Assembly (NCBI GenBank): GCA_965243805.1
Contig: OZ251577.1
Location: 2,232,001 to 2,296,000, forward strand
Direction of reading: 5' to 3'
Length of the DNA: 64,000 nucleotides
DNA from: CATQHQ01 sp965243805
Lineage (GTDB): Bacteria > Gemmatimonadota > Gemmatimonadetes > Longimicrobiales > Gaopeijiaceae
Positions within the stretch are counted from its first letter, which is position 1. Every line of letters starts with the position of its first letter. A program made the translations under genes and the position numbers. Shown one piece after another: positions 24,501 through 35,233 of this stretch. Below the pieces are notes generated by a model that saw nothing but the letters and a program-made list of their open reading frames with translations, had not been told where the DNA came from and did no database searches.

Positions 24501-24645
24501 TGGGCTGGCCCGTCTCGTCTAGCATCCAGTGTCGGCTCGGCGCCTCGTAGGGCGAGTTGAGGACGGGTTGCTTGAAGAAGCGTGGGTTCACGGGTGTGGG
24601 GGACGAGGGCGAGCGTGCGGGAGCGAGTTCGGCGAATGGGGCCAA
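21547..24645 (-). CDS. res: type III-like restriction endonuclease/helicase (BPTD_3080-like Res)
   Basis: 1032 aa. SF2 helicase motifs are in order: motif I LATGAGKTT at 195-203, motif II DEGH (VFNDEGHHC) near 333, motif III SATPF near 394, and motif VI region QVVGRALRR near 660. The C-terminus carries a PD-(D/E)XK nuclease: YVPDF near 955 and VVEIKGY near 975. It cuts DNA after ATP-driven translocation or sliding, guided by the Mod subunit. It is the first gene of the minus-strand operon, with Panacea-like, DUF2335 and DUF1828 genes between it and mod. Classical type III order is mod then res with nothing between, so this layout is unusual. Start ATG 24645 is the first in frame; the divergent ATPase pair begins 258 bases away. 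Confidence 0.87.
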   Translation of the reverse strand: MAPFAELAPARSPSSPTPVNPRFFKQPVLNSPYEAPSRHWMLDETGQPTHEVVPSRRPADFVTPVPKPRGAGRGTVVGSRQAMMVLDEGKGLSTADQQYLKDVINRVRDLVTRWRAIPDPKDWRVTPETARILRHWRSHRFSGIRPFFCQVEAAETVIWFTEVAQRTKAGRDLLQHLEDASRDANPDLSRLALKLATGAGKTTVMAMLIAWQTINAVRHPASPRFTRGFLVVAPGITIRDRLRVLLPNDPNSYYKSRELVPDDMQRDLNLAAIVITNWHAFLRREKMKLSKGSRRLLQGRTGGQEIRTKETEGQMLQRICPNLMGMKRIMVFNDEGHHCYREKPPERNEEGAIRMEERKEVNRNKEAARVWISGLEAVQRKLDIVRVLDLSATPFFLRGSGYAEGTLFPWTMSDFSLMDAIECGIVKLPRVPIADNISSGEMPKFRNLWDHIGKKMPKKGRGKNASPLDPLKLPVQLQTALDALYGNYEKVFKLWEDADTDVPPCFIIVCNNTSTSKLVFDYVSGFLWPQSDKGGCRLHNGRLPLFRNFDENGVRLDRPRTLLIDSEQLESGEALDTGFRKAAAAEIDQFRREIVQRTGDRRQAENLSDADILREVMNTVGKAGRLGAGIRCVVSVSMLTEGWDANNVTHVLGVRAFGTQLLCEQVVGRALRRQSYDLNDDGLFNVEYADVLGIPFDFTAEPVIAPPQPPRETVEVRAVTPERDDCEIRFPRVQGYRVELPKERLRPDFNDDATLVLTPDLVGPTVTRNQGIIGKGVDLTLEGLEKVRRNELLYNLTWRLLETKWRDAGEEPKLYLFGQLKQITSRWLDDHLVCQGGTFPAQLMYLELADRACARITRGIVSGHEGDRPVKAILDPYNPQGSTAAVRFTTSKTRRWRTAADQCHINWAVCDSDWETQFCRVAEADSRVRAYVKNQGLGLEVPYRQGSESRTYVPDFILKVDDGRGDGDLLNLVVEIKGYRREDAKDKKQTMDAYWIPGVNNLGGFGRWAFAEFTDAWTMEEALDAAIAGGVG

Positions 24646-24794
24646 TGTGCCGCCAGGGGGGTGGAAGGGCGACAGGCGTTCATCCTATTGGGCGGGTGGT
24701 TACGGCGTCAACTTGGGGAGGGGGAGCCCCTGGGCCTGTGGGCGCAGTCGGGTCATCGCTCTCGGTGTCAGCAATCTTGCTGTCAGCGATACTG

Positions 24795-24823
24795 TTGACT
24801 TCCAGACGCGGAAGGGTTACCCT
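24795..24823 (+). promoter_or_regulatory. putative promoter of the two-gene ATPase cassette
   Basis: TTGACT (24795-24800) is separated by 17 bases from TACCCT (24818-24823), about 80 bases before the ATPase start at 24904. Just upstream are two TGTCAGC elements 12 bases apart (about 24769 and 24781) that could be an operator. The -35 match is good and the -10 match is weak. Confidence 0.35.
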
Positions 24824-24903
24824 TCGTGGTCAATCCGGGAGTCTGGAGCCAGGGATGCTTCCGGTCCCCCGGCAGCTATCGGCCTTCTCAGGAGAGCATC
24901 AGC

Positions 24904-26160
24904 ATGAAGTCAGCTACCGGTCGCTGGGTAAGTGGCGACAATTTCTTTGACCGAACGGATGAACTGGACCAGCTCGAGGAACTCGTCAGCGAGGGCAACC
25001 ATATCCTCCTCACGGGCCAGCGACGGATGGGGAAGACCAGCGTCGCTCGGGAACTGGGAGCTCGGCTCCAGCGTAGCGGGTGGGGTTTGGTGTTCGCCGA
25101 TATCGAGGGGGCACGGGACGAAGAAGACGCGGTCAGTGCCATCGCTTCGGCGGCTTTTGATCTTGCCTCCATCCGACCAAAGCTGCTAGTGCGAGCGAAG
25201 CGCTGGCTGGGCGAGAGAGCAGGGACGGTTGAGGAGCTTAAGGCACACTCCTTCGGCGTGAAGTTTCGGGCGATGCTCACCAAGGACACTTGGCGACCCC
25301 GGGGTCGCGAACTGGTGGCCCAGTGCGCAGGCCACTCGGAAGGGGTGCTCATGGTTCTGGACGAGCTGCCGATCTTCTTGGCGAGGCTTCTCAAGAAGGA
25401 TCGGGGGACTGAGCGCGCCGACGAGTTCCTCAGTTGGTTGCGGGAGGCGTTTCAGTCCGACCATGGAGGCTCGCCCGTCCTACTCGTCTCGGGAAGCATA
25501 GGGCTGGCCCCACTGGTCGAACGCCTGGGCATTCCAGACCGAATCAACTACTTCCACTCGGTTCGGCTCGGGCCTTGGCCGCACGAAGTCGCCGTCGAAT
25601 GCTTGCAGCGCCTCTCAACCGAGTACCGCCTGTCGCTGGATGCGAGAGCGGCGAACGAGGTGTACGACCGGCTGGGGATCGGCATTCCGCAACATATCCA
25701 GTCGTTCTTCGCACGGCTGAGGTTCTGCGCTGGCGCAAGAACGGACGCGAGGATCGGCGTCAAGGACGTGAAGGAAGTCTATCGCAACGAGATGCTGGGG
25801 CCTGCCGGCCAGAGCGAGCTCTCGCACTACGAGACTCGCCTCCGAGAGGCGCTGGGAGACGCCCGCAGCCACGAGATCGCGTGCACCATCCTTGCCGAAA
25901 CGGCAACACAGGGAGTGTTCACGGCAGCGGCGCGACGAGCACTTGGCTCCCACTGCTTCGCGGAAGAGGCCGAGGCGGGCGACCAGATCAGCTGGATATT
26001 GGGCATTCTGGACCACGACGGCTATCTGGAACGGTCGAATGACGGCTACCGCTTCTTGTCGCGCTGGTTGCAGGATTGGTGGCTCCTGCGGTCGCGAGAC
26101 CACCATGTCCGGTTGGAAGATCGCCCCATGCCGCCGCAACGACCCGGGATCGGCTACTAG
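24904..26160 (+). CDS. AAA ATPase, first gene of a two-ATPase cassette
   Basis: 418 aa from ATG 24904, which has CAGGAGA about eight bases upstream. The N-terminus FFDRTDELDQLEELVSEGNHILLTGQRRMGKTSVAREL contains Walker A (GQRRMGKT) at about residues 39-46; Walker B is VLMVLDEL near 145-152. A sensor strand VLLVSGSIG follows, then a helical lid and a C-terminal winged-helix-like region (ILGILDHDGYLERSNDGYRFLSRWLQDWW). The plan is that of archaeal-type/ORC-like ATPases seen in prokaryotic defence and mobile loci. The next gene begins two bases after its stop, so they form one unit. It is divergent from the restriction operon. Function unknown; an NTP-driven switch is a guess. Confidence 0.72.
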   Translation: MKSATGRWVSGDNFFDRTDELDQLEELVSEGNHILLTGQRRMGKTSVARELGARLQRSGWGLVFADIEGARDEEDAVSAIASAAFDLASIRPKLLVRAKRWLGERAGTVEELKAHSFGVKFRAMLTKDTWRPRGRELVAQCAGHSEGVLMVLDELPIFLARLLKKDRGTERADEFLSWLREAFQSDHGGSPVLLVSGSIGLAPLVERLGIPDRINYFHSVRLGPWPHEVAVECLQRLSTEYRLSLDARAANEVYDRLGIGIPQHIQSFFARLRFCAGARTDARIGVKDVKEVYRNEMLGPAGQSELSHYETRLREALGDARSHEIACTILAETATQGVFTAAARRALGSHCFAEEAEAGDQISWILGILDHDGYLERSNDGYRFLSRWLQDWWLLRSRDHHVRLEDRPMPPQRPGIGY

Positions 26161-26162
26161 AG

Positions 26163-28652
26163 ATGCCGCCTGCCGAGCGCACGATCCGGAAGTTCAATCC
26201 CGGAACGTTTCAGTCCGATGCCGAAGTGTTGGAGCAGTACGTCGTTCGGCGCCACGAACTGGACACCACGCTGGAGGTGCTACGCGACAATATCGGTTCG
26301 GAGTCCTGTCAGCATCAGTTGGTGATCGCCCCACGCGGCAGGGGCAAGACGATGCTACTGGCCAGAGTTGCCGCCGAGTTGCGCGCGAACCCGGCGTACT
26401 CCGACAAGCTGTTGCCGGTGCGTTTCATGGAAGAGAGCCATGAAGTGCTGGATATCGGCGACTTCTGGCTGGAGGCACTGTACTACCTTGCCAACGAGTG
26501 TGCCACGAGCGCGCCCGAGTTGGCACGCGAGCTCCAGGGCGTTCATGCTGATCTGGCCGCACAGTGGCGAGACCCCGGGTTGCGTCATAGGGCCCGAGCA
26601 ACTGTACTGGATGCAGCCGACCGGCTTGACATGCAGTTGGTTTTGATGATCGAGAATCTGCAGACGTTGTGCGAAGACGCCGATGACGACTTCGGATGGG
26701 AGCTGCGCGAGCCCTTGCAGATGGAGCCCACGGTAATGCTCCTTGGCACTGCGACGACCCGTTTCGAGGCTCTGGACGATGCGCAGGATGCCTTCTTCGA
26801 ACTGTTCCGAATTACCGCGCTGGATCCGCTCGACACGGAAGAATGCGGACGTCTTTGGGAGGCTGTAACCGGCAACGAAGTTGGGCGCGATGAGATACGG
26901 CCGATTGAGATACTGACCGGCGGAAGTCCCCGTTTGCTGGTCATCGTCGCAGACTTTGCGCGTCACAATTCGTTTTGGCAGCTGATGGCAGAGATAGTAA
27001 CCCTCGTTGACGACCACACCGAGTATTTTCGCGGACACCTAGAAGCACTGCCCAAGACCGAACGGCGCGTGTACTTGGCGACGCTTGCCTTGTGGCGTTC
27101 ATCCTCCACGAGCGAGATCGCGGCTCGTGCTCGGATGGGGGTGCGGATCACTTCCTCCATGGTCCGTCGGCTTGTTGATCGAGGCCTGCTTAAGGCAGAG
27201 AAAGGAAAACGGCCAAGGCGGTATCGTGCAGCGGAGGCCCTCCACAGCATCTACTACAAAATCAGGCGCGAGCGCGACGAGGCGGCACTCGTAGAGGATC
27301 TCATACGGTTTATGGCACTGTACTACAGGCGGCGTCCCGCAGACGGGGTGCGGCACACACTTGCCAAAGAAGTCGAGGACAGCTCATGGCTGCTGGCTGG
27401 CATGATTCGTGCGGTACGGGAAGACCCGGGCGTCGCCACGGTTTTGCCCGAAGCGGCCATTAAGGCGTACGACGCGATGATCGCAGACGATTCGGATCCC
27501 GAGAACTCCGGTGTGGTGGCATCGGCCATGTTGAACAAAGCAACAGCACTCTCGGGAATTGAGAGAGAGGCAGAGGCCATAGACGTACTTGAAGAACTGG
27601 TCAGGAAGTTCGGCCGGAGCGGGGCACCCGAAACGCTAGGGACGGTGGCCAAGGCGTACTTCAACTTGGGAGTGGCAATGCAGGCCAAAGGCGATCTTAC
27701 GCGGGCGATCAGTTACTATCAGGAAGTGGTGGCGCAGTATGGAAGCGTGGACGATTCGGATCCCGAGAACTCCGGTGTGGTGGCGTCGGCCATGTTGAAC
27801 AAAGCAACAGCACTCTCGGGAATTGAGAGAGAGGCAGAGGCCATAGACGTACTTGAAGAACTGGTCAGGAAGTTCGGCCGGAGCGGGGCACCCGAAACGC
27901 TAGGGACGGTGGCCAAGGCATACTTCAACTTGGGAGTGGCAATGCTGGTCAAAGACGATCTTTCCCGAGCGATCGATTACTATCAGGAAGCGGTGGCGCA
28001 GTATGGAAGGGTGGACGCCACCGACGATCGGTTCGGTGGGCGGACGGGAAAAGATATTCGCCAGGTCGTTGCGCAAGCCTTCAAGGAGAAATGCATGGCC
28101 TTGCTTAGATTGGATCGTGTCGGGGATGCTCTTGACGCCTATCGCGAGCTACAGGGGCGGTTCGGTGACGTCGTCGGTTCTGACGGAGTGTCGATGGAAT
28201 GGACGTCGCTTTCCATGCGCGTGCACATACATTATCAACAACGCAACGTTGAGACAGCGCGACGACTGCTGCGGGCAGCGTACACAGCGACCGACTTGGA
28301 CAACGACCAGAACATTATTGACATGCATGTTCTGGTGGCCAGTATGGCTGCTGCCGAGGCCGACAGTCCAGAGGAATTGGCCGACGTTCTGGCCAGTGAC
28401 AAGACGAAGGCGAGTATGTTCTGGCCCCTGGAAGTGGCGTTGAGGACGCTGGCCGGCAGGGTTGTGCGTGCTCCGGTTGAGGTCATGCAAGTGGCTGACG
28501 ACATCCGAGAAGAAGTGGCGAGCATGAGGAGAGTGCTGAACAACTTGCAGGCGCAACCGGACCCGGTGACGTTGCGTCATTCGCTGAAACAGAAGTTACC
28601 GCGTCTCGCCGCCAGTGCGCACCGCCTTGCCCAGCCAACCCGCTCGCCGTAA
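26163..28652 (+). CDS. ATPase-winged helix-TPR protein, second gene of the cassette
   Basis: 829 aa. The N-terminal ATPase domain has a P-loop (IAPRGRGKTML at about 58-68; Ala replaces the first Gly) and a weak Walker B (VLMIENLQ, no DE pair), so ATP hydrolysis may be impaired. A sensor strand (VMLLGTATTRF) follows. A winged helix lies at about 315-390 (SEIAARARMGVRITSSMVRRLVDRGLL, then IYYKIRRERDE). From about 440 to 620 come TPR-like helices made of two nearly identical 88-residue repeats. The rest is helical (LDAYRELQGRFG, ETARRLLRAAYTATDL). It resembles STAND-type sensors: NTPase switch, winged helix, repeat sensor. It follows the first ATPase by two bases. Confidence 0.72.
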   Translation: MPPAERTIRKFNPGTFQSDAEVLEQYVVRRHELDTTLEVLRDNIGSESCQHQLVIAPRGRGKTMLLARVAAELRANPAYSDKLLPVRFMEESHEVLDIGDFWLEALYYLANECATSAPELARELQGVHADLAAQWRDPGLRHRARATVLDAADRLDMQLVLMIENLQTLCEDADDDFGWELREPLQMEPTVMLLGTATTRFEALDDAQDAFFELFRITALDPLDTEECGRLWEAVTGNEVGRDEIRPIEILTGGSPRLLVIVADFARHNSFWQLMAEIVTLVDDHTEYFRGHLEALPKTERRVYLATLALWRSSSTSEIAARARMGVRITSSMVRRLVDRGLLKAEKGKRPRRYRAAEALHSIYYKIRRERDEAALVEDLIRFMALYYRRRPADGVRHTLAKEVEDSSWLLAGMIRAVREDPGVATVLPEAAIKAYDAMIADDSDPENSGVVASAMLNKATALSGIEREAEAIDVLEELVRKFGRSGAPETLGTVAKAYFNLGVAMQAKGDLTRAISYYQEVVAQYGSVDDSDPENSGVVASAMLNKATALSGIEREAEAIDVLEELVRKFGRSGAPETLGTVAKAYFNLGVAMLVKDDLSRAIDYYQEAVAQYGRVDATDDRFGGRTGKDIRQVVAQAFKEKCMALLRLDRVGDALDAYRELQGRFGDVVGSDGVSMEWTSLSMRVHIHYQQRNVETARRLLRAAYTATDLDNDQNIIDMHVLVASMAAAEADSPEELADVLASDKTKASMFWPLEVALRTLAGRVVRAPVEVMQVADDIREEVASMRRVLNNLQAQPDPVTLRHSLKQKLPRLAASAHRLAQPTRSP
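27489..28016. repeat. 2 x 264-bp near-identical tandem duplication in the TPR region
   Basis: Copy A spans 27489-27752 and copy B 27753-28016. The first ~190 bases of each differ at only two silent positions (cat/cgt-type and gcg/gca third-base changes). The last ~70 bases differ more (QAKGDLTRAISYYQEVV versus LVKDDLSRAIDYYQEAV). The unit is 88 codons, each holding about two TPR-like hairpins. Such identity at the DNA level implies a recent duplication or gene conversion. Confidence 0.92.
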
Positions 28653-28661
28653 CGTCGCCTC

Positions 28662-29516
28662 ATGAACAAGCCGTCGTCCCAGCCCGCCGGTCCGCTCGTC
28701 CAACCGAAAGCCAGCCTCCACATCCTCCCCATCGACGATCAGGATGGATTCGCGGCCTGCGTGGAGCTTCAGCGCAGCACCTGGGGCGGGTCGTACTCGG
28801 ACGTGGTGCCGGCGAGCATGATGCAGGTCACGACCAAGATGGGGGGCGTGCTGCTGGGCGCCTTCGACTCGGCGGGCGGGCTGGCCGGCTTTGTCTACGG
28901 AGTCACGGGGTTTCACCACGGCGCGCCGGCCCACTGGTCGCACATGCTGGCGGTGCGGCCCGAAGCGAGGAACCTGGGCGTGGGCCAGCGCCTCAAACAG
29001 CGTCAGAGGAAGGCGCTGCTGGCGATGGGCGTGCCCACGATGTACTGGACGTTCGACCCGCTGGTCTCCCGCAACGCCCACCTCAACCTGAACCGGCTGG
29101 GCGCCCGCGTCGCAGAGTACGTCCCGGAGATGTACGGCGCCTCGGACAGCGACCTGCACGACCTGGGGACCGACCGGTTCGTGGTGGAGTGGAGGCTGGA
29201 CGAGGAGCCGGGAGACTCGGGCCGACCGGAGTGGACCACGGCGAACGCCCAGCAGCGGGAAGCCGACGAGGTGGCGATTCCCGCCGACATCGAGGCCGTG
29301 AAGGCGCGTTCCGTCGAAGAGGCGCTACGGTGGCGGGACTCCACTCGGGAGGCGTTTACGCGCCTGCTGGCGGAAGGCCAGGAGGTGGTCGCCTTCGTCC
29401 CCGGTCCAGAGCAGTCGAAGTACGTCGTTGCCCCGCGCCAGCCGGCCGTTGCCCCGCGCCAGCCGGCTGGGGAAGGGCGTTCACAAACCGCAACCAAAGG
29501 AGTCAAGACGAAATGA
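28662..29516 (+). CDS. GNAT-superfamily acetyltransferase-like protein
   Basis: 284 aa. The GNAT core is seen as VLLGAFDSAGGLAGFVYGVTG, then SHMLAVRPEARNLGVGQRLKQRQRK, where the last stretch is the acetyl-CoA loop (R-x-x-G-x-G/A), near residues 90-120. MYWTFDPLVSRNAHLNLNRLGA is typical of the COG3375 group of predicted GNAT proteins, whose substrate is unknown. The C-terminus carries two copies of a 21-bp repeat (VAPRQPA-VAPRQPA) beyond the catalytic domain. It starts nine bases after the ATPase-TPR gene and overlaps the S9 peptidase start (ATGA), so it is transcribed with the peptidase. It is cytoplasmic. Confidence 0.8.
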   Translation: MNKPSSQPAGPLVQPKASLHILPIDDQDGFAACVELQRSTWGGSYSDVVPASMMQVTTKMGGVLLGAFDSAGGLAGFVYGVTGFHHGAPAHWSHMLAVRPEARNLGVGQRLKQRQRKALLAMGVPTMYWTFDPLVSRNAHLNLNRLGARVAEYVPEMYGASDSDLHDLGTDRFVVEWRLDEEPGDSGRPEWTTANAQQREADEVAIPADIEAVKARSVEEALRWRDSTREAFTRLLAEGQEVVAFVPGPEQSKYVVAPRQPAVAPRQPAGEGRSQTATKGVKTK

Positions 29517-31714
29517 AGCCGACCCCGTTCGCCCTGGTAACCGCCCTGGTCTTGGGGACCGCTACGCCCTCGCTAGCGTTTCCCACACCGGCCGCCGCCC
29601 GGCCCACCTCGGCCGTCGCTCTGCCCGCACCGGCCGCCGCCCAGCAACAGATGGACGTCCTCACCGCCCACGACGTCTTCGACCTGGAGTACGCGGCCGA
29701 CCCGCAGCTCTCCCCCGACGGCGCGCGGATCGTCTTCGTTCGCCGGTGGGCCGACGTGAACACGGACCGTCGCTGGGCGAACCTGTGGATCATGGAACGC
29801 AACGGCAGCGACCTGCGTCCACTCACCACCGGCAAGCGGCAGGACGCTTGGCCCCGTTGGTCGCCGGACGGCACGCGCCTCCTCTACCTCTCCGACGGCA
29901 GCGGCTCCGACGGCGACGCCGAACCGGGCGCAGGGCCCCAGCTCCACGTCCGCTGGATGGACAGTGGGCACACGACCCGGCTGACCGACCTGCCTCACGG
30001 CCCACGGGTTCCTTCCTGGTCGCCCGACGGCACGATGATCGCGTTCTCGGCGTTCGTGCCCGATCCCGGACTCCAGCTGATTGCCATGCCGGAGCCGCCG
30101 CCTGGGGCCGAGTGGGCCGAACCGGCGCGGGTCATCGACGAACTCGTGCACCGCTTCGACGGGGCGGGGGACTTGGAGCACGGCTACACCCACGTCTTCG
30201 TGCTGCCAGCGTCGGGAGGCACGCCCCGGCAGATCACCAGCGGCGACTTCCATCACGGGGGCTACGTGGGACGGGCGGGGAGCGGCAGGCCGGTGTGGTC
30301 CGCCGACGGCCAGTCGGTGCTGATTTCGGCCAACCGTCACCCCGACTGGGAGCTGGAGAACCGCAACACGGAGGTGTACGAAGTGGCGCTGGACGGCGGG
30401 ATCCGCGCCCTAACCGACCGGATGGGACCCGACGGAGGCGTGGCGGCGTCTCCCGACGGGCGTTGGATCGCCTACACGGGATTCGACGACCGCTATCAGG
30501 GGTATCAGGTCACCGGGCTGTGGGTGGCGAACCGAGACGGCTCGGAAGCGCGGGCGGTGGCGCCCCAACTGGACCGGAGCGTGGGCGGTCTGGCGTGGTC
30601 GTCGGACTCGGAGCGGCTCTACTTCAGCTATGCCGACCATGGCAACACCAAGATCGCCTACGTGGAGCCGGGGGGTTCCGGCGACGGTGCCGACGAAGTG
30701 CACTTGGTGGCGAGCAACATGGGCGGCACCGGGTCGGCGTATGGCGGCGGGAGCTTCTCGGTGGGACCGCGAGGGGTCGTCGCGTACACGTACTCCACGC
30801 CGTCGGTCTTGAGCGAGATCGCGGTGGCGAGAGGCGGCGCGGGCCGGTCGCGAGTGGGCGAGTCGGGCGAAGGGCGGCCTCGCGTCCTCACGTCGATCAA
30901 CAACGACGTGATGGCCCACAAGACGCTGGGCGAAGTGGAGGAGCTGCGCTGGCCCTCGTCCCATGACGGAAGGGAGATACAGGGTTGGATCGTCAAGCCG
31001 CCGGGGTTCGATCCGTCGCGGCGGTACCCGTTGATCCTGGAGATTCACGGCGGCCCCTTCGCCAACTACGGCGACCGCTTCGACGTGGAGAAGCAGGCGA
31101 TGGCATCGGCGGGGTACGTGGTTCTCTACACCAACCCTCGGGGCAGCACGTCGTACGGCGAGGAGTTCGGCAATCTGATCCACCACGTCTACCCGGAGAA
31201 CGACTACTACGACCTGGATTCGGGCGTGGACGCGGCTCTTGATTTGGGCTATGTGGACCCGGATCGGCTCTTCATCACCGGAGGAAGCGGAGGCGGCGTA
31301 CTGTCGTCGTGGACGATCGGCAAGACTGACCGCTACAAGGCGGCGGCGGTGCTCTATCCCGTGATCAACTGGTATAGCTTCGCTGTCTCGTCGGACATTC
31401 CCATCACCGTGGCCAAGTACTGGTTCCGGGCAATGCCCTGGGAGGACCCGGAGCACTACATGTCGCGGTCGCCGATCTCGCTCGTGGGCAACGTGACCAC
31501 GCCTACCATGGTGATGACCGGCGTGGAGGACTACCGGACGCCCATGTCCGAATCGGACCAGTACTATCAGGCCCTCAAGTTGCAGGGCGTGGAGGCGACG
31601 CTGGTGAAGGTGCCGGGCGAGCCCCACGGCATTCGCGTGCGTCCCAGCCACTTCATGCAGAAGATCATGTACATCCTGGGCTGGTTCGAGCGCTACCGGG
31701 TGGGGGTTTCCTGA
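29513..31714 (+). CDS. secreted S9-family prolyl oligopeptidase
   Basis: 733 aa. An Ala/Pro-rich signal (FALVTALVLGTATPSLAF) is followed by a beta-propeller with WD40-like/TolB-like blades (PQLSPDGARIVFVRRW, WSPDGTRLLYLSDG, WSPDGTMIAFS) to about residue 470. The C-terminal alpha/beta hydrolase has the nucleophile motif GGSGGGVL near 590, Asp in VEDYRTP near 671 and His in EPHGI near 703. It cuts short peptides in the periplasm. Start ATG 29513 overlaps the GNAT stop. Its 3' end overlaps the convergent HEPN gene by 22 bases. Gemmatimonadota and Bacteroidota carry many such peptidases; the exact substrate is unknown. Confidence 0.9.
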   Translation: MKPTPFALVTALVLGTATPSLAFPTPAAARPTSAVALPAPAAAQQQMDVLTAHDVFDLEYAADPQLSPDGARIVFVRRWADVNTDRRWANLWIMERNGSDLRPLTTGKRQDAWPRWSPDGTRLLYLSDGSGSDGDAEPGAGPQLHVRWMDSGHTTRLTDLPHGPRVPSWSPDGTMIAFSAFVPDPGLQLIAMPEPPPGAEWAEPARVIDELVHRFDGAGDLEHGYTHVFVLPASGGTPRQITSGDFHHGGYVGRAGSGRPVWSADGQSVLISANRHPDWELENRNTEVYEVALDGGIRALTDRMGPDGGVAASPDGRWIAYTGFDDRYQGYQVTGLWVANRDGSEARAVAPQLDRSVGGLAWSSDSERLYFSYADHGNTKIAYVEPGGSGDGADEVHLVASNMGGTGSAYGGGSFSVGPRGVVAYTYSTPSVLSEIAVARGGAGRSRVGESGEGRPRVLTSINNDVMAHKTLGEVEELRWPSSHDGREIQGWIVKPPGFDPSRRYPLILEIHGGPFANYGDRFDVEKQAMASAGYVVLYTNPRGSTSYGEEFGNLIHHVYPENDYYDLDSGVDAALDLGYVDPDRLFITGGSGGGVLSSWTIGKTDRYKAAAVLYPVINWYSFAVSSDIPITVAKYWFRAMPWEDPEHYMSRSPISLVGNVTTPTMVMTGVEDYRTPMSESDQYYQALKLQGVEATLVKVPGEPHGIRVRPSHFMQKIMYILGWFERYRVGVS

Positions 31715-32150
31715 GATGGACCCTCTTGTGTGGTCGCGTCGCGGCCCAGCAGCTCGGCGGCCAGCTGGACGAACGCCTCCGCGCTCTTGACCGCCTTCTG
31801 CGCCTGCGACTCGGTGAAGCTCTCGAAGGGGACCCCGCCAGGAAGGCCGCTGGGGTAGCGGGACGGGAAGTAGTAGATGTCCAAGACGCTGGCTGCCGAG
31901 CGCAGTCGCGCCAGCTCCCGTGACCGTTCCTGGTACTGGTCCAACAGCACCACGACCGAGTGCCCAAGCACGGTCCGGTCACCCAAGTGGTACCCGACGG
32001 CCTTCACGGACTTCTCGGCGACCTGATGGGCGATGAAGCAGACTTGATGGTAGTAGGCTTCGCGCAGCGCGATGCGTGCCAACCCCAGGTCGTTCTCCGC
32101 CTGCAGCCACCACTGCCTGGCTTCGGCGGCGTTATCCCACTCCTGGTCCA

Positions 32151-32151
<1 letters not shown>
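31693..32151 (-). CDS. HEPN-domain protein
   Basis: 152 aa, all helical. The pattern AEARQWWLQAENDLGLARIALREAYYHQVCFIAHQVAEKSVKAVGYHLG, then LDIYYFPSRYPSGLP, is the HEPN domain of the COG2250 type (W...A..DL..A, C..A.Q..EK..K, then RYP). HEPN proteins are RNases or toxins, usually kept in check by an MNT partner encoded next door. Here the neighbour is sucA instead: the HEPN ATG at 32151 shares one base with the sucA stop (TGATG). An MNT gene exists 15 kb away at 16627-16947. It is either an orphan or has another partner. The 3' end overlaps the S9 peptidase gene. Confidence 0.82.
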
Positions 32152-35078
<2,927 letters not shown>

Positions 35079-35109
35079 GATGAACGCTGTTCCCAACCTT
35101 GCGGGGAGG

Positions 35110-35140
35110 TTGCTTCCCAACCGTGGACGCACTCTATAAT
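35110..35140 (+). promoter_or_regulatory. possible promoter for pgeF
   Basis: TATAAT at 35135-35140 is a perfect -10 hexamer, rare in this GC-rich DNA. TTGCTT at 35110-35115 is a possible -35, but the spacer of 19 bases is long. It lies in the 155-bp region between divergent sucA and pgeF; a minus-strand promoter for sucA was not identified. Confidence 0.35.
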
Positions 35141-35233
35141 TCCACAATCTTCCGGCGTTGTGGCAACCCCTTGGTCGCTAAGAGCGGTCGCCAAGGGCGA
35201 CGGGAAGGTCCGCTTGATCTACGGGTTCGCTTG

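Noticed and set aside
27489..28016. Insertion sequence with direct repeats
   Set aside because: The duplicated DNA is in frame and encodes TPR helices; no transposase or terminal inverted repeats.
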